From Paenibacillus tarimensis (GTDB lineage: Bacteria; Bacillota; Bacilli; Paenibacillales; Paenibacillaceae): a DNA stretch of 64,000 bases. The stretch spans positions 594,291 to 658,290 of the forward strand of contig NZ_JAKGAO010000004.1 of assembly GCF_021532315.1 (NCBI RefSeq). Reading direction: 5' to 3'. Under the pieces are notes generated by a model. The model saw nothing but the letters and a program-made list of their open reading frames with translations, made no database searches and was not told the DNA's origin. Position 1 is the stretch's first letter. Each line of letters starts with the position of its first letter. Positions 31,454 through 40,952 of the stretch are shown here, in pieces. A program made the position numbers and the translations under genes.

Positions 31454-32759
31454 TATTGATGAAGAAATTAGACCATTCATTGAAGATTCTCCACATGAAC
31501 TTCCTGATATGATTAGAAACCGTATCGATCATACATTGGCTTCTCTACCACCGTTAACATCCAAACGTAAACAGCGTCTTACTAGAACTATCGTTTACGT
31601 ATCGACCGCCGCTGCACTCCTGGTTGTTGGTATTATAGGAGCGGGATTCATCTCTCCAGCCATGGCTAATACGCTAAAACAAATTCCGTTCATCGAGTCC
31701 GTATTTAAACTTGCAGGTGATCTGGGTCTGCAAACAGCAGAGGAGAAAAACTTGACCACTCCCATCCAACAAAGCGTTACAATCGACGGGGTAACCATCA
31801 CGATTACAGAAGTCTTCTACGATGGGTCGCGTCTGTCCGTCGGCATTGTTCAGCACTCGCCAGACGGTATTAAAGAGATATTAGAAGTAGAGCCGGTCAT
31901 CAATGGAAAAAGTGTGCACTTTCCGGGAAGCGGCTCTGATATGGCACCTTCAAACGACAATATAACAGATACCACTGTTATTCAGTACATGCCAGAGTAT
32001 GCACTTCCTGATTCATTTGATCTAAAGCTGCTCGTGTTCATCAAAGGCATGGAGGATAAAAGGTTTGAGTTTGATTTCAAAGTTAATAAAACCGAAAGCC
32101 GTATTGTTACCCCAATGGTGAGTAAGACGCACCAGAATTTGACGGCAACCGTTCAAGAAATACAGATCTCTCCAGGAACAATAGGTTTGGTCATGAACAC
32201 CAAACTGCCTGAAGGCAAAACTGTGCCGCAGTACGCGTTATTTGATGAACGGGGAATCAGGTTGCAAACCATACATGAACACGGTTATGGCGAGAAATTG
32301 AATAATATGATGAACATGACTTCGGAGCTCAAATTTACCCCATTAGAATCCATGCCTCAATCTGTAACTGTAAAAGCTTATTATAAGACTATCGAAAAAA
32401 CAGTGGATAATAGCGTCCGTGTTGACCGTATGCCATCTGTTAAGGAGCCGATTATTCTCGAGCAAGGTGAACGGGGGCGTTTTGAGATCACGCAGATTGA
32501 GAGGCTTCCAGATAAAACTATTGTTCATTATCGTGCTGTCGGTGACGATCCGTATGGAATGGTATTCTGGATAAACGACGATTCAGGTACAACCATTACA
32601 CACAGGGGACTACAGGTAGTTAATCAGGAGAACTATGAATTTGTTGTGGAATTCCCTGCATTAAGCCAAGCGCAGTCCATTCATTTTGTAACAAACGGAA
32701 GTGTTCATATAGATTACATCAACGAATTGGAAATGACGATTCCTCTTCATAACGAATGA
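31440..32759 (+). CDS. Membrane anti-sigma factor with DUF4179-like domain (pair 1)
   Basis: Single-pass anti-sigma protein of 439 residues. I use the ATG at 31440, preceded by GGAAGGGAAGG, rather than the long upstream extension that overlaps the sigma gene in another frame. The cytoplasmic N-terminal 45 residues are followed by a membrane segment (about 55-75) and an extracellular part beginning PAMANTLKQIPFIESVFKLA, typical of DUF4179 proteins, with a C-terminal beta domain. It would hold the sigma factor at the membrane until a surface signal is sensed. Confidence 0.87.
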   Translation: MNHVNIDEEIRPFIEDSPHELPDMIRNRIDHTLASLPPLTSKRKQRLTRTIVYVSTAAALLVVGIIGAGFISPAMANTLKQIPFIESVFKLAGDLGLQTAEEKNLTTPIQQSVTIDGVTITITEVFYDGSRLSVGIVQHSPDGIKEILEVEPVINGKSVHFPGSGSDMAPSNDNITDTTVIQYMPEYALPDSFDLKLLVFIKGMEDKRFEFDFKVNKTESRIVTPMVSKTHQNLTATVQEIQISPGTIGLVMNTKLPEGKTVPQYALFDERGIRLQTIHEHGYGEKLNNMMNMTSELKFTPLESMPQSVTVKAYYKTIEKTVDNSVRVDRMPSVKEPIILEQGERGRFEITQIERLPDKTIVHYRAVGDDPYGMVFWINDDSGTTITHRGLQVVNQENYEFVVEFPALSQAQSIHFVTNGSVHIDYINELEMTIPLHNE

Positions 32760-32875
32760 ATGCAAGGGGCAGCTGCCAGCCGGCACTGCTCCTTCCTGTT
32801 TTATTTTATCTCTTACTGAACCTTTCTCGCTGCCGGAGCGAATTAAGGGTTGTAACCTGTTCAGGAGGGGCCCCT

Positions 32876-33439
32876 ATGAATGATAACGAGTTACATATAT
32901 GGCTTGAAAAAGCAGCAATTGGCGATGAGTCGGCCTTTCACCTTGTCTATCAGGCGACTCACCAGGACGTCTATCGGACGGTTGCTTTTCTCGTCTACAA
33001 CAAACAAGATATTGAGGATATCGTGAATGAGGTTTACATGCGCATGTGGCGTTCATTTCACACCTACGACCCGAATCGTCCGTTCCGGTTTTGGCTGCAC
33101 GGAATTACGGTCCGTCTGGTACAGGATTGGAAAAGAAAGGCCTGGCGGCGAATTCGCCTCTTTGAACGAAATCGCCAGCTGATCAGCGAACATTGCGACT
33201 GGACGGATAAAGCTGTCCTGCAGTCCGAAATGCAGCATGATCTGTTCGGCCTTGTCCGCCAATTGTCGTACAAACTGCGTGTGGTCGTCATCCTGCGTTA
33301 TTTTCACGATTATGCTCTGGAAGAAATCGCAGACATTCTGCAAATCCCCGTTGGCACAGTGAAATCCAGGCATCATCTGGCATTGAAGGAACTCCGGAAA
33401 CAATTCGGAATGACGGGAGGAGACGCGTATGTCAATTGA
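32876..33439 (+). CDS. ECF sigma factor (pair 2)
   Basis: ECF sigma factor of 187 residues. The start at 32876 has AGGAGGGG just upstream; the open frame extends to 32756 without start support. Region 2: IEDIVNEVYMRMWRSFHTYD. Region 4: VVILRYFHDYALEEIADILQ followed by VGTVKSRHHLALKELR. It overlaps its anti-sigma gene by 11 bases. Confidence 0.92.
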   Translation: MNDNELHIWLEKAAIGDESAFHLVYQATHQDVYRTVAFLVYNKQDIEDIVNEVYMRMWRSFHTYDPNRPFRFWLHGITVRLVQDWKRKAWRRIRLFERNRQLISEHCDWTDKAVLQSEMQHDLFGLVRQLSYKLRVVVILRYFHDYALEEIADILQIPVGTVKSRHHLALKELRKQFGMTGGDAYVN

Positions 33440-33932
33440 CAAGGAATTGCGTGATGAGCTGCGCCAGGTGGCAGATTCGATGCACTGTCCACCCCATCTA
33501 GATGAACGTGTCCGTCAGTCTTATCAACACTATCTAAACGAAAAGAGAGGTAGATCTCCCATGAAAAAACGCTTGATCGCAGGTATAATTGCAGTGGCAA
33601 TTCTGATTCCATCTGCCGTGTTTGCTTCCTCCTATCTAGCCGATGATATATTCGGTTCTTCTGAAGCCATTGAACAGCGCGGCGGTTCCCAGGAAGCTTA
33701 TCAAGAAATTGATGGAATGCTTCAAACGGCAAAAGCCAAGCTCACGGAAGACGAATTCAAGGAGTTTAAGGAATCGTTTAAGCAGCTGATGCAGCTGAAG
33801 CTGAAGATTACAGACGAGAATGGAATCAAACATGAGGGGAAGCTGACCGAAAAAGAACAGCAGCAGTGGCAGGAGCTAGGCTCCAAGCTGGCCCCTTACT
33901 TCGAGAAGATTCAAGGAACTGAGAAGCAGTAA
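33429..33932 (+). CDS. Anti-sigma-like membrane protein (pair 2)
   Basis: Protein of 167 residues with a short cytoplasmic N-terminus, one membrane segment (about 47-66, LIAGIIAVAILIPSAVFASS) and a charged helical extracytoplasmic domain rich in Lys and Glu, similar to DUF3600 proteins that accompany ECF sigma factors. Translation is coupled to the sigma gene. Role as regulator of that sigma factor is inferred from position and topology. Confidence 0.8.
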   Translation: MSIDKELRDELRQVADSMHCPPHLDERVRQSYQHYLNEKRGRSPMKKRLIAGIIAVAILIPSAVFASSYLADDIFGSSEAIEQRGGSQEAYQEIDGMLQTAKAKLTEDEFKEFKESFKQLMQLKLKITDENGIKHEGKLTEKEQQQWQELGSKLAPYFEKIQGTEKQ

Positions 33933-33939
33933 AGAAACT

Positions 33940-33967
33940 GGGACCCGTCCGATGTGGATTGGGTCCC
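33940..33967 (+). terminator. Terminator after sigma/anti-sigma pair 2
   Basis: GGGACCC and GGGTCCC arms around a 14-base loop, followed by TTTTCTT. Confidence 0.85.
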
Positions 33968-34124
33968 TTTTCTTCCCCGCTCCACTCTCCCTCTCTACAG
34001 ATCATGATATCGGTACTAAGCCTGTTTGTTTACCAAATGGATACTGAACTACACCGACTTCCTCGGACATATGGATACGATGTATAGTTATATTAGCCCT
34101 AGCCCTTAATGCGGGAGGTGTTAA

Positions 34125-34655
34125 GTGAAAACCGTGAACACGGAAGGCAAGAAAGTAAAAGTCGTCTGGCGTGATTTTAGCGTGACGAGATCTGCATATA
34201 TAAAAGGCATCGGGGTCGCGTTGATAGCCGTAGCTGCGCTGATGAGCGGTTGTACCTCTAATAAAGAACTGAGCAGCCCTTCGCTTACAACGTTCCGGGA
34301 ACAGATCATGGAATCCATCCCAAGCATCAAAGTCTTGCCAGTCGAAGCCAAGCCGACACGAGTGCTGTTTCGATATCGGTTTGACAAGGCGCCTGACGCT
34401 AGTATACAGCTGAACATTGTCAAATTGACGGATGACTATATGCGAACTCCACCTTTTGACTCCGAAGTGCTGGCTTCTTATTACGACGAATTTAGCAAAG
34501 CGGATCGCATTCCTCCGCACATCGCCCTTGCCATGGACATAGACGATGACGGCGAAGCAAACTTCGAATATTATGCCTCACTGGGCCAAGACGGCGAGTG
34601 GTCGTGGCGGTACAGCGATTACAAAAATAAGCATGAAACAGTGACGCTGCCTTAG
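34125..34655 (+). CDS. Predicted lipoprotein, unknown
   Basis: Protein of 176 residues with a GTG start preceded by GGGAGGTG. The long basic N-terminus is followed by a hydrophobic stretch and a lipobox LMSGC near residues 39-43, so the mature part is lipid-anchored outside. The rest is mixed alpha/beta with an acidic DIDDDGEANFEYYA segment reminiscent of a calcium-binding loop. I do not recognise the family. Confidence 0.75.
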   Translation: MKTVNTEGKKVKVVWRDFSVTRSAYIKGIGVALIAVAALMSGCTSNKELSSPSLTTFREQIMESIPSIKVLPVEAKPTRVLFRYRFDKAPDASIQLNIVKLTDDYMRTPPFDSEVLASYYDEFSKADRIPPHIALAMDIDDDGEANFEYYASLGQDGEWSWRYSDYKNKHETVTLP

Positions 34656-34707
34656 TTTTTGACGACAACCATTCGATTGGGCCTCCGACAAGCTCATTAA
34701 TAGTCTG

Positions 34708-34902
34708 TTAGTCAGTTTTTCTTCTTTGTACTATATAAACGAGATATAAGAAAAATATAGATGCACTTATTAGAATCAAGGGCACTTTCCAGGGCCTGCT
34801 AACAATTCCTATTAAATACGCTAAGGGGGCAATTGAAATAATAATAACTACGTTTTCCTTAACCATACTAGGATAAGGAAAAGTCTTTACAATGCGATAC
34901 AA
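34708..34902 (-). CDS. Possible small membrane protein
   Basis: An open frame of up to 64 residues with two hydrophobic segments (VVIIISIAPLAYLIGIV and VPLILISASIFFLYLVYIV) and a basic C-terminus. Only a TTG is available at 34902 and an ATG at 34866; neither has a convincing ribosome-binding site. The hydrophobic composition favours a real protein; expression signals do not. Confidence 0.35.
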   Translation of the reverse strand: MYRIVKTFPYPSMVKENVVIIISIAPLAYLIGIVSRPWKVPLILISASIFFLYLVYIVQRRKTD

Positions 34903-35032
34903 TATTAATAATCAAGACGGTAAAATACACCACTACAAGGAACGTTAGCATCGTCAGTCATCCCCATTCGTAAGTCGTAATATATCGAGATTATATCATA
35001 GGAGATTGCTTCTATTTCAGGAGGGTGTCTGC

Positions 35033-35128
35033 ATGGGCGAGAATTCTGTCTACAAACCAAACATCATAGGTGCTGGCGAGGTTGGCCGCGCCATCTCGGT
35101 CAATATGAATAAGAATATTGTTCATTAA
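35033..35128 (+). CDS. Possible 31-residue peptide
   Basis: A short ORF with a very good ribosome-binding site (CAGGAGGGTG, six bases before the ATG). It encodes a peptide beginning MGENSVYKPNIIGAGEVGRA and ending NKNIVH. It has no membrane segment. The 35175-35217 hairpin follows 47 bases downstream with a T-run in this direction. No family recognised. Confidence 0.45.
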   Translation: MGENSVYKPNIIGAGEVGRAISVNMNKNIVH

Positions 35129-35174
35129 ACTAACAGCTCCTATTGGAATACAAAACGGTCGTATAAATACGGAA

Positions 35175-35217
35175 CTAAGGACAGAACACCGCTTTAGAAG
35201 CTTTGTTCTGTCCTTAG
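35175..35217. terminator. Bidirectional terminator
   Basis: Perfect 13-base arms CTAAGGACAGAAC and GTTCTGTCCTTAG with a 17-base loop. TTTTATT follows in the plus direction. It serves the small plus-strand ORF and may also terminate the phosphatase gene on the minus strand. Confidence 0.8.
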
Positions 35218-35224
35218 TTTTATT

Positions 35225-37219
35225 CTATGCCGCTGTTTGGGTGGCTGGTGTAACGACTGAAGCGTTCAGCTCCATGGACCAATATTGATCAGAGCTGTTG
35301 GCGCTGCGCTGGTGTACTTCGGCAGCTAGTACGTTTACGCCATTAATAAGCTTGCCTTTGAGCGCATCTGTCAGGTCGGCAGTAACGGTCCGGGGTTCGT
35401 TTATTGTATTCGCACTGAGCGTCTGGTAGCTGATCTCGCCAGATGGCATGTTCCAGCGGTATACTTCCGAGCCATTGGCATACAGAACGAATCCGTCGTC
35501 TACCCCGAATTTTCCGGTGAGACTGATGATTTGGTCGGCTTGATCAACCATAATGGCTTTACGAAAGTACGAAGTAATGTATTTGCGGCTGCTGCTCGGA
35601 CCGTAGCTGATCGTTGTTTTGACAGGACCCAAGCTGCTGGTTGTCTTACTGGCAGGATAGCCGAGCGGAGCGGCACCTGATTTCCAGCTGCTGTCATCAA
35701 AATTGACTGCACGCCAGGCTGTACCTTGATCCGTACCATTATCGAGGTATTTCCAGACAGAAGCGCCATCAACGAGTACGGTGTTACGGACAGTACGGGA
35801 CGGATCCTTGACTATGGAATACGTATCGACTGCCTGCATGGTGTCGGTGCGGTAGGTGGTAATTGCGAATGTTGTTGGCGTAACGTCCACTGTCGCGAAG
35901 GTTGGAACGCGCAGCTGGCTTCTGACACTGGAGTAAGGCTCCGCTGTCGTCTTCATGGAATAGTACTTGCTGCCGCTTGCGGAGTTGGCTGTCAGATATA
36001 GAGTGCCCTCTGGGTTTACAACCCTCCCGCTGCTATCGGTCTGCTGGTTCTTAAGCGGAATATCGCCTTTCATTTGATAAGTACGGACATAGGAATGATC
36101 ATGCCCCATAAAGACTACATCGATGCCCAGATCATCAAAGACCGGAACAAGTGCCTTGCGCAGGTTCACAATATAGGACTCTGTTGAATGGCTGGCGGCA
36201 CTGTATATGGAATGATGCAGGGTGACGAACTTCCACTTGGCGCTCGGGTGTGCTGCAGTCGCCTGCTGCAGAAAAGCCTTGTGCGAAGCGCCGTTGTTAT
36301 TATTGGTGTTCAGGACCATGAAAAGCGCATCGCCGTAAGTGTAATAGTAGTTGCCCCCTGCTGCCGTTACCCCATACGTCTTCGACTCATTCGGTTGGTT
36401 AAAGTGATACGTATAGTTCACTGCGTTGTCATGATTGCCTGGAGTTGTGGCTACGGGCAGTCGGCGAAGAACGCCTGGACTGAAGTACTGTTCGTACTGC
36501 GATTCACTGGTTGCTATGTTTACCTGATCCCCAGCTGACATGATAAAACTATAATCCGGGAACATCCCGGCAGCTTTATTAAGGGTGTCCGTCCAGCCTG
36601 CCGCGTCGGCAGCTAGATTGCCTGAACCAATCTGCGGATCACCTATGAACAGAAACCGGAATGAATCGGAGCGTTGTGTTTCTACTGTGTAGACGGGACT
36701 CCAATGCCCTTCCAGTCCGTCTCCCAGACGGTAAACATACGAGGTGGACGGCTTGAGGCCGGTAACGGTTACCTTGTTAGAGGCGTATCCGCTCGCAGCA
36801 CGCGAAGCTTGACCGGTGAAGGTCATTGCCCTGCTTGAAGGAAATTGGCTTCCTGTCATGGCTGACTTTTCCGCAATCTGCACAACGCTGCCTACAGGGT
36901 TGACAGGTGAATACCACGCAAAGTTCAGCTCGGATTCATTGCGTCCAGGTGCCATGGATAGATGGGTGGCTTTGTAGCTGCTGTCAGCAAGTGCGCTTGC
37001 CTCCTGCTCGGATTGCAGCATACCGGTAGCAGACGACTCGTCGACGGGAGCGTTAAGCTGCCCAGTACTTTCAAAAGCTGCTTGTCCAGCTGCAGGGGAC
37101 GTCGAAAGCACTTCAGCGTGAGCTTTAATGGCAAGGAAACTGGAGAAGATCATGGCAAAAATCAGTAGTGTAATTAACCAACTTCTTTCTTTTCGATGGT
37201 AGCCAGCGTATCGGATCAT
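35225..37219 (-). CDS. Secreted purple-acid-phosphatase-like metallophosphoesterase
   Basis: Exported protein of 664 residues. The signal peptide is about residues 1-35 (ending AIKAHAEV). A fibronectin-III-like domain at about 85-185 is typical of purple acid phosphatases. The catalytic domain has metal-binding motifs GDPQ (Asp194), AGDQ (Asp231), GNHDN (about 261-265), a LHH motif near 335 and GHDHSYV near 375. A C-terminal beta-sandwich of about 170 residues (from VLVDGASVWKYLDNG) resembles modules attached to secreted hydrolases. It probably releases phosphate from organic phosphate outside the cell. AAGGAG precedes the ATG. Confidence 0.88.
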   Translation of the reverse strand: MIRYAGYHRKERSWLITLLIFAMIFSSFLAIKAHAEVLSTSPAAGQAAFESTGQLNAPVDESSATGMLQSEQEASALADSSYKATHLSMAPGRNESELNFAWYSPVNPVGSVVQIAEKSAMTGSQFPSSRAMTFTGQASRAASGYASNKVTVTGLKPSTSYVYRLGDGLEGHWSPVYTVETQRSDSFRFLFIGDPQIGSGNLAADAAGWTDTLNKAAGMFPDYSFIMSAGDQVNIATSESQYEQYFSPGVLRRLPVATTPGNHDNAVNYTYHFNQPNESKTYGVTAAGGNYYYTYGDALFMVLNTNNNNGASHKAFLQQATAAHPSAKWKFVTLHHSIYSAASHSTESYIVNLRKALVPVFDDLGIDVVFMGHDHSYVRTYQMKGDIPLKNQQTDSSGRVVNPEGTLYLTANSASGSKYYSMKTTAEPYSSVRSQLRVPTFATVDVTPTTFAITTYRTDTMQAVDTYSIVKDPSRTVRNTVLVDGASVWKYLDNGTDQGTAWRAVNFDDSSWKSGAAPLGYPASKTTSSLGPVKTTISYGPSSSRKYITSYFRKAIMVDQADQIISLTGKFGVDDGFVLYANGSEVYRWNMPSGEISYQTLSANTINEPRTVTADLTDALKGKLINGVNVLAAEVHQRSANSSDQYWSMELNASVVTPATQTAA

Positions 37220-37376
37220 GTCCGGTTTTCCACTCCTTGTTATTCATTTAGCCGCTCATCCGCGCGGATTTCTCTGAGGGCTTGAGAATACTATAGAATG
37301 GTTTCGTCAACAGAAATTAATCTTATTTTGAATAAATGGTAAAAATTTGATGTTCTTATGCCACGATTTACATAAC

Positions 37377-37406
37377 GAGAGCCGCCCTTTAAGGACGGCC
37401 CCTCTC
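37377..37406 (-). terminator. Hairpin after the GH105 gene
   Basis: GAGAGCCGCCCTTTAAGGAC region folds with the following GGCCCCTCTC. It lies 8 bases after the GH105 stop on the minus strand, but the T-run is weak (GTTATG), so termination may be partial. Confidence 0.55.
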
Positions 37407-37413
37407 ATTTCTT

Positions 37414-38451
37414 TTATCCGCGAGCGCTCTCTTGATTCTCTAATGCAGCCGTCAACAAGGCGAGCGCCAATCCCTGTCCCCAGCCCTGTGCCCATTTGCG
37501 GTCGATGCCGAGGTATCCGGCTATATCGTTCATGACAGCGGTACCGCCCGAAACGTTCAGCACCCGTCCCTTATCCGTAATGTTAGAGATCGTTCCGTCC
37601 AGCGCCTTTTGGACGTACTTCGCATGCAGCGGATTCCCCTGCGTGATCATTGCGGCTGCAATGCCTGCGGTTGCCGAAACTTCGCCGTACGCATCCGGAT
37701 AGTCAAGCACAGTGCCCCAGAGCCCGTCTTCCTTCTGCAGCTTCTTGAGCGCCGCAAGCTGGTCGCGCAGTGAACTCCAGATATGCATCATCGGCGGATA
37801 CAGGTAGGCTTCCGGCAGTACCTTCGCCGCGCGGGACATCGTGTAGGCCGCCCACGCGTTCGCGCGCGCCCAATAGATGCCGGACATATGGTCCTTATTG
37901 ATATTGTTGTACCCATGGTACCAAAGGCCGGTCTCCTCATCCTGCAGATAGTTGATATGCCAGAAGTACTGGTGCAGCGCATCCTCGATCAGCGCCTTAT
38001 TCCCCTGCATAATACCGACCCGCAGCATAAAATAGCCCGCCATGAACAGCGTATCGGCCCAAGCCTGTTCAGGAAAATCGTTCTTGGCAGACACGGTGTG
38101 CTGGAGCACCCGGTCCCCGAAGCGCAGGGCTTTGTTCTCCAAATAGTCGATCTTGCTCATGATAAGATCCAGATATTTCTGCTCCTTCGTATACTCATAT
38201 ACCGTCACGAGCATGTGCCCCATCGCGCAGGCGTTAACTGTCCAAACCGGGAGACCTGCTTCGATATATTCATCGCAGAACTCTATCATTCGCTCTACAT
38301 AATTCTCGTTCCCCGTCGCTTCGAACGCCCGGCTGACACCGTAATAGGCAACTCCGCACGGCCAGTCCCAGGTCAAGTCCATGCCTAGCGTGTAATCCGC
38401 CACGCGATCGATAATTTGTTTAAGCTCCGCTGGGTCATTTTGCAGTTTCAT
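37414..38451 (-). CDS. Glycoside hydrolase family 105, unsaturated rhamnogalacturonyl hydrolase
   Basis: Cytoplasmic enzyme of 345 residues with no signal peptide. The alpha/alpha-barrel features are LTWDWPCGVAYYGVSRAFE near the N-terminus, QAWADTLFMAGYFMLRVG (with a catalytic Asp in WAD) and YWARANAWAAY. Family members remove the terminal unsaturated galacturonyl residue from pectin-derived oligosaccharides. It is divergent from an AraC regulator with 214 bases between, which suggests substrate-induced expression. Confidence 0.9.
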   Translation of the reverse strand: MKLQNDPAELKQIIDRVADYTLGMDLTWDWPCGVAYYGVSRAFEATGNENYVERMIEFCDEYIEAGLPVWTVNACAMGHMLVTVYEYTKEQKYLDLIMSKIDYLENKALRFGDRVLQHTVSAKNDFPEQAWADTLFMAGYFMLRVGIMQGNKALIEDALHQYFWHINYLQDEETGLWYHGYNNINKDHMSGIYWARANAWAAYTMSRAAKVLPEAYLYPPMMHIWSSLRDQLAALKKLQKEDGLWGTVLDYPDAYGEVSATAGIAAAMITQGNPLHAKYVQKALDGTISNITDKGRVLNVSGGTAVMNDIAGYLGIDRKWAQGWGQGLALALLTAALENQESARG

Positions 38452-38600
38452 ATCCTATGCCTCCATATCTCGTCATATTCAAACATGCTGCCTGATCTGT
38501 CGAAGAACTCGGATTTTATTGCTCCCTATTGCTTACTACCACCATCCTAGCACAAAGGAATGTACATGTTTTGCATATTTTCCCGAATTCATCTCATATC

Positions 38601-38628
38601 TTGCGCTCTCGCCGGGGTCAGGTATAAT
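38601..38628 (+). promoter_or_regulatory. Sigma-A promoter of the AraC gene
   Basis: TTGCGC (38601-38606), 16-base spacer and a perfect TATAAT (38623-38628), 38 bases before the preferred start codon. Confidence 0.7.
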
Positions 38629-38665
38629 GAAAGACAAAGATTAGGAAAGTAGCGAGGTGCGAGCG

Positions 38666-39505
38666 TTGGGAGAACTTCTCTTCGAGAATAGCAAAGAAAC
38701 CTTTGTGGTCCATCACCGGAAGGCGATGAGCCATCATATGGTGAGCAGCCACTTTCATCGAACATACGAAATCTATTATCTGATGTCCGGCAAGCGTGAA
38801 TTTTTCATTAAGGACCGGACCATCGTCATTGAAGAAGGCGATATGATCATCCTGTCTCCGAATATCCTGCACCGGACGACGAACACCGAGATACCCGAGC
38901 ATGAACGCTTCATTGTGAACATCCACGAAAGCTATTTGACCGCGCCGGATGGTTCTCACGCGGAAGCCCTGAATCCGCTGTTCGGGAAGGAATATATCTA
39001 TCTGAAAGGCTCATCAAGGGGCAGGGCCATTATCGAGCCGATCGCCAACAGCATTATCCGGGAAGTACAGGAGAAGAAGCCCGGCTTCGAGCGGTATGCG
39101 CAGGCCTTAACGCTGCAGCTGCTCATTGAGTGCTGCCGTCTGCTCTCCGAATCCGGTTACAACGCGCCGGCACCGACCAGCTCCAAGCATGAACGGATCT
39201 CGGAGGTCGTTCGTTTCATTAACAGTCACTATATGGAGGAGCTGTCGCTCGAGCGACTTGCTGAACGATTTTACATCAGCCCCTACTATCTGAGCAGATT
39301 CTTCAAGGAAGCAACCGGCTTTACCTACGTGGAATATCTGAACAATGTCCGGATCAAGGAAGCGATGACGCTGCTACTCAGCTCCTCCATGAAAGCGAAT
39401 ATGATTGCGAAGCGGGTCGGGTTTGGAAGCGTGACGCATTTCGGAAGAGTGTTCAAGCAGATTACCGGATACCCCCCTTCCTTTTATCGTAAAGACGGCA
39501 GGTAA
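38666..39505 (+). CDS. AraC-family regulator with cupin sensor
   Basis: AraC/XylS activator of about 279 residues. The N-terminal cupin domain has MSHHMVSSHFHRTYEIYYLM and VIEEGDMIILSPNILHRT. The C-terminal double helix-turn-helix has LSLERLAERFYISPYYLSRF and ANMIAKRVGFGSVTHFGRVF. I prefer the TTG at 38666, preceded by AGCGAGGTG; a GTG 9 bases earlier overlaps that ribosome-binding site. It probably senses a pectin-derived sugar and controls the divergent GH105 gene. Confidence 0.9.
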   Translation: MGELLFENSKETFVVHHRKAMSHHMVSSHFHRTYEIYYLMSGKREFFIKDRTIVIEEGDMIILSPNILHRTTNTEIPEHERFIVNIHESYLTAPDGSHAEALNPLFGKEYIYLKGSSRGRAIIEPIANSIIREVQEKKPGFERYAQALTLQLLIECCRLLSESGYNAPAPTSSKHERISEVVRFINSHYMEELSLERLAERFYISPYYLSRFFKEATGFTYVEYLNNVRIKEAMTLLLSSSMKANMIAKRVGFGSVTHFGRVFKQITGYPPSFYRKDGR

Positions 39506-39547
39506 AGTTAGAACGACTCACCGGTAACGGCCCTCCGTCCGCAAAAA

Positions 39548-39581
39548 AACCTCCAGCAACGCTTTGCGTTATCTGGAGGTT
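39548..39581 (-). terminator. Terminator of the beta-helix gene
   Basis: AACCTCCAG and CTGGAGGTT arms; on the minus strand followed by TTTTTTT. It lies between convergent genes and may stop both transcripts. Confidence 0.85.
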
Positions 39582-39612
39582 GTGAATAACAACCGTAACA
39601 CTATCCGGCTCC

Positions 39613-40809
39613 TTACCGCGTATTCGTGTTGCCGCGGACGGTATTGCCGCTGCCGCCTTCGATACTGACAGACGTACCGGATGTGCTCGTAACGTTGTTC
39701 AGAATTTGATTGTTATTCGAGTTACCCGTTACCCGGATACCGAAATTCCGGAAGCTTGAATAGGTTGACATGCGATTGCCCGAAACTTCATTGCTGCTTG
39801 CATTTGACAAGCGGATCGTCTCCGGATTGAGCGCTGTGTTCACCTGCTGAATGGTATTTCCTCTGAAGTAGTTGTTGTTTGATTCAACAAGAATACCGTG
39901 AATGCGGGAATCCACAATCGTGTTATTCTCAATCGTATTGTATCTGGCGCCAGTGGTCAGAAAGATCCCTCGCGGGTAATTGACGATCCGGTTGTTCTTC
40001 ACCGTATTGTATTCGCCGCCGTTAGGAATGCGGATACCGCCGTACGTATCGCTTTGCTGCACGCTGTTGATAATCTCATTGTCTGTTACGACAGAGTGGG
40101 CAGCACGGGACAAATTAATGCCGCTGCCGCCACTGGAATTCGTGATGCGGTTCTTGGTAATCTGGACATTGCGGAATTCCCCGACCGGGTAGCTCTCATG
40201 CCCTGCTGCAATCGCATGCCCGCTGGTCCGGTCGAACACGCTGTTCGTAATAATCGAATCCTTCGTTCTTCTCAGCAGCGCACCAATCGTTGTATCCCGG
40301 ATTTCTACATTAGAGAGGGTCAGTCTGCGGATGTCTGCATCCATATTAATGCCGCCGACCTGTCCAAGACCACGTGCAGCACGGTTTGTGCGATCCGCAT
40401 CAATTGTCAGATAAGAGACAGTCGCGTTCAGATCGCTGTTCCCCCTCAGGATCGGATTGCCGAATACATAGCTGCCCACCGTGCCAGTCTTCTTGATGAT
40501 CGTCTTCCCCATTCCGTCTCCGATCAGGCTCACACCTGCATGCAGACGCACGGCATTATCTACATAGTAGGTGCCCGCCGGAAGATACACCGTTCCTTGA
40601 ACGCCTCTGTCATAAAAATGCTTCATAGCCGCATGCAGTGCAGCCGATTGATCACTAACCACACCCGCCCTCACACCAAAATCACGTGCGTTAACGGTTT
40701 CTGCCGCATAGATCTTTGAATTGTTACCCGGGACATATACAGCCGCCACAAGCGTCAGGCACAAAACAGCAATCAGGGAAACCTTCCATTTACTTAACTT
40801 CATCTTCAC
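39613..40809 (-). CDS. Secreted right-handed beta-helix protein (pectate-lyase superfamily)
   Basis: Exported protein of about 398 residues. I use the GTG at 40809, with GGAGGG five bases upstream; ATG codons at 40803 and 40827 are alternatives. After the signal peptide (ending near KIYAAE) comes the glycan-lyase-like start NARDFGVRAG, SDQSAALHAAM and VYLPAGTYYV, then many parallel-beta-helix turns of the form N-x-I-x-x-x-x-x-G-I. The catalytic chemistry (lyase, epimerase or hydrolase) cannot be read off. A cre site at the promoter fits carbohydrate degradation. Confidence 0.85.
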   Translation of the reverse strand: MKMKLSKWKVSLIAVLCLTLVAAVYVPGNNSKIYAAETVNARDFGVRAGVVSDQSAALHAAMKHFYDRGVQGTVYLPAGTYYVDNAVRLHAGVSLIGDGMGKTIIKKTGTVGSYVFGNPILRGNSDLNATVSYLTIDADRTNRAARGLGQVGGINMDADIRRLTLSNVEIRDTTIGALLRRTKDSIITNSVFDRTSGHAIAAGHESYPVGEFRNVQITKNRITNSSGGSGINLSRAAHSVVTDNEIINSVQQSDTYGGIRIPNGGEYNTVKNNRIVNYPRGIFLTTGARYNTIENNTIVDSRIHGILVESNNNYFRGNTIQQVNTALNPETIRLSNASSNEVSGNRMSTYSSFRNFGIRVTGNSNNNQILNNVTSTSGTSVSIEGGSGNTVRGNTNTR

Positions 40810-40932
40810 TAGATCCCTCCAAGTCATTATTTGCCTGCCCGTTCTTAACGGCTAGTCTAGCAGTCTAGCAGCAATCTACGGCAGCACACCTCCTTCTTTG
40901 GAAATGACCTATGTGTAAAACGCCCCACTCTT

Positions 40933-40947
40933 GGCAAACGCTTACAG
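40933..40947 (-). promoter_or_regulatory. CcpA cre-like site
   Basis: Minus-strand CTGTAAGCGTTTGCC matches the core of the cre consensus (TGNAANCGNWWNC). It begins 5 bases downstream of the -10 box of the beta-helix promoter, so it overlaps the transcription start, where CcpA represses. Confidence 0.6.
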
Positions 40948-40952
40948 TATAA

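Noticed and set aside
32756..32875. N-terminal extension of the second ECF sigma factor
   Set aside because: No ribosome-binding site, Cys- and Leu-rich unlike sigma factors, and a strong AGGAGGGG site sits before 32876.
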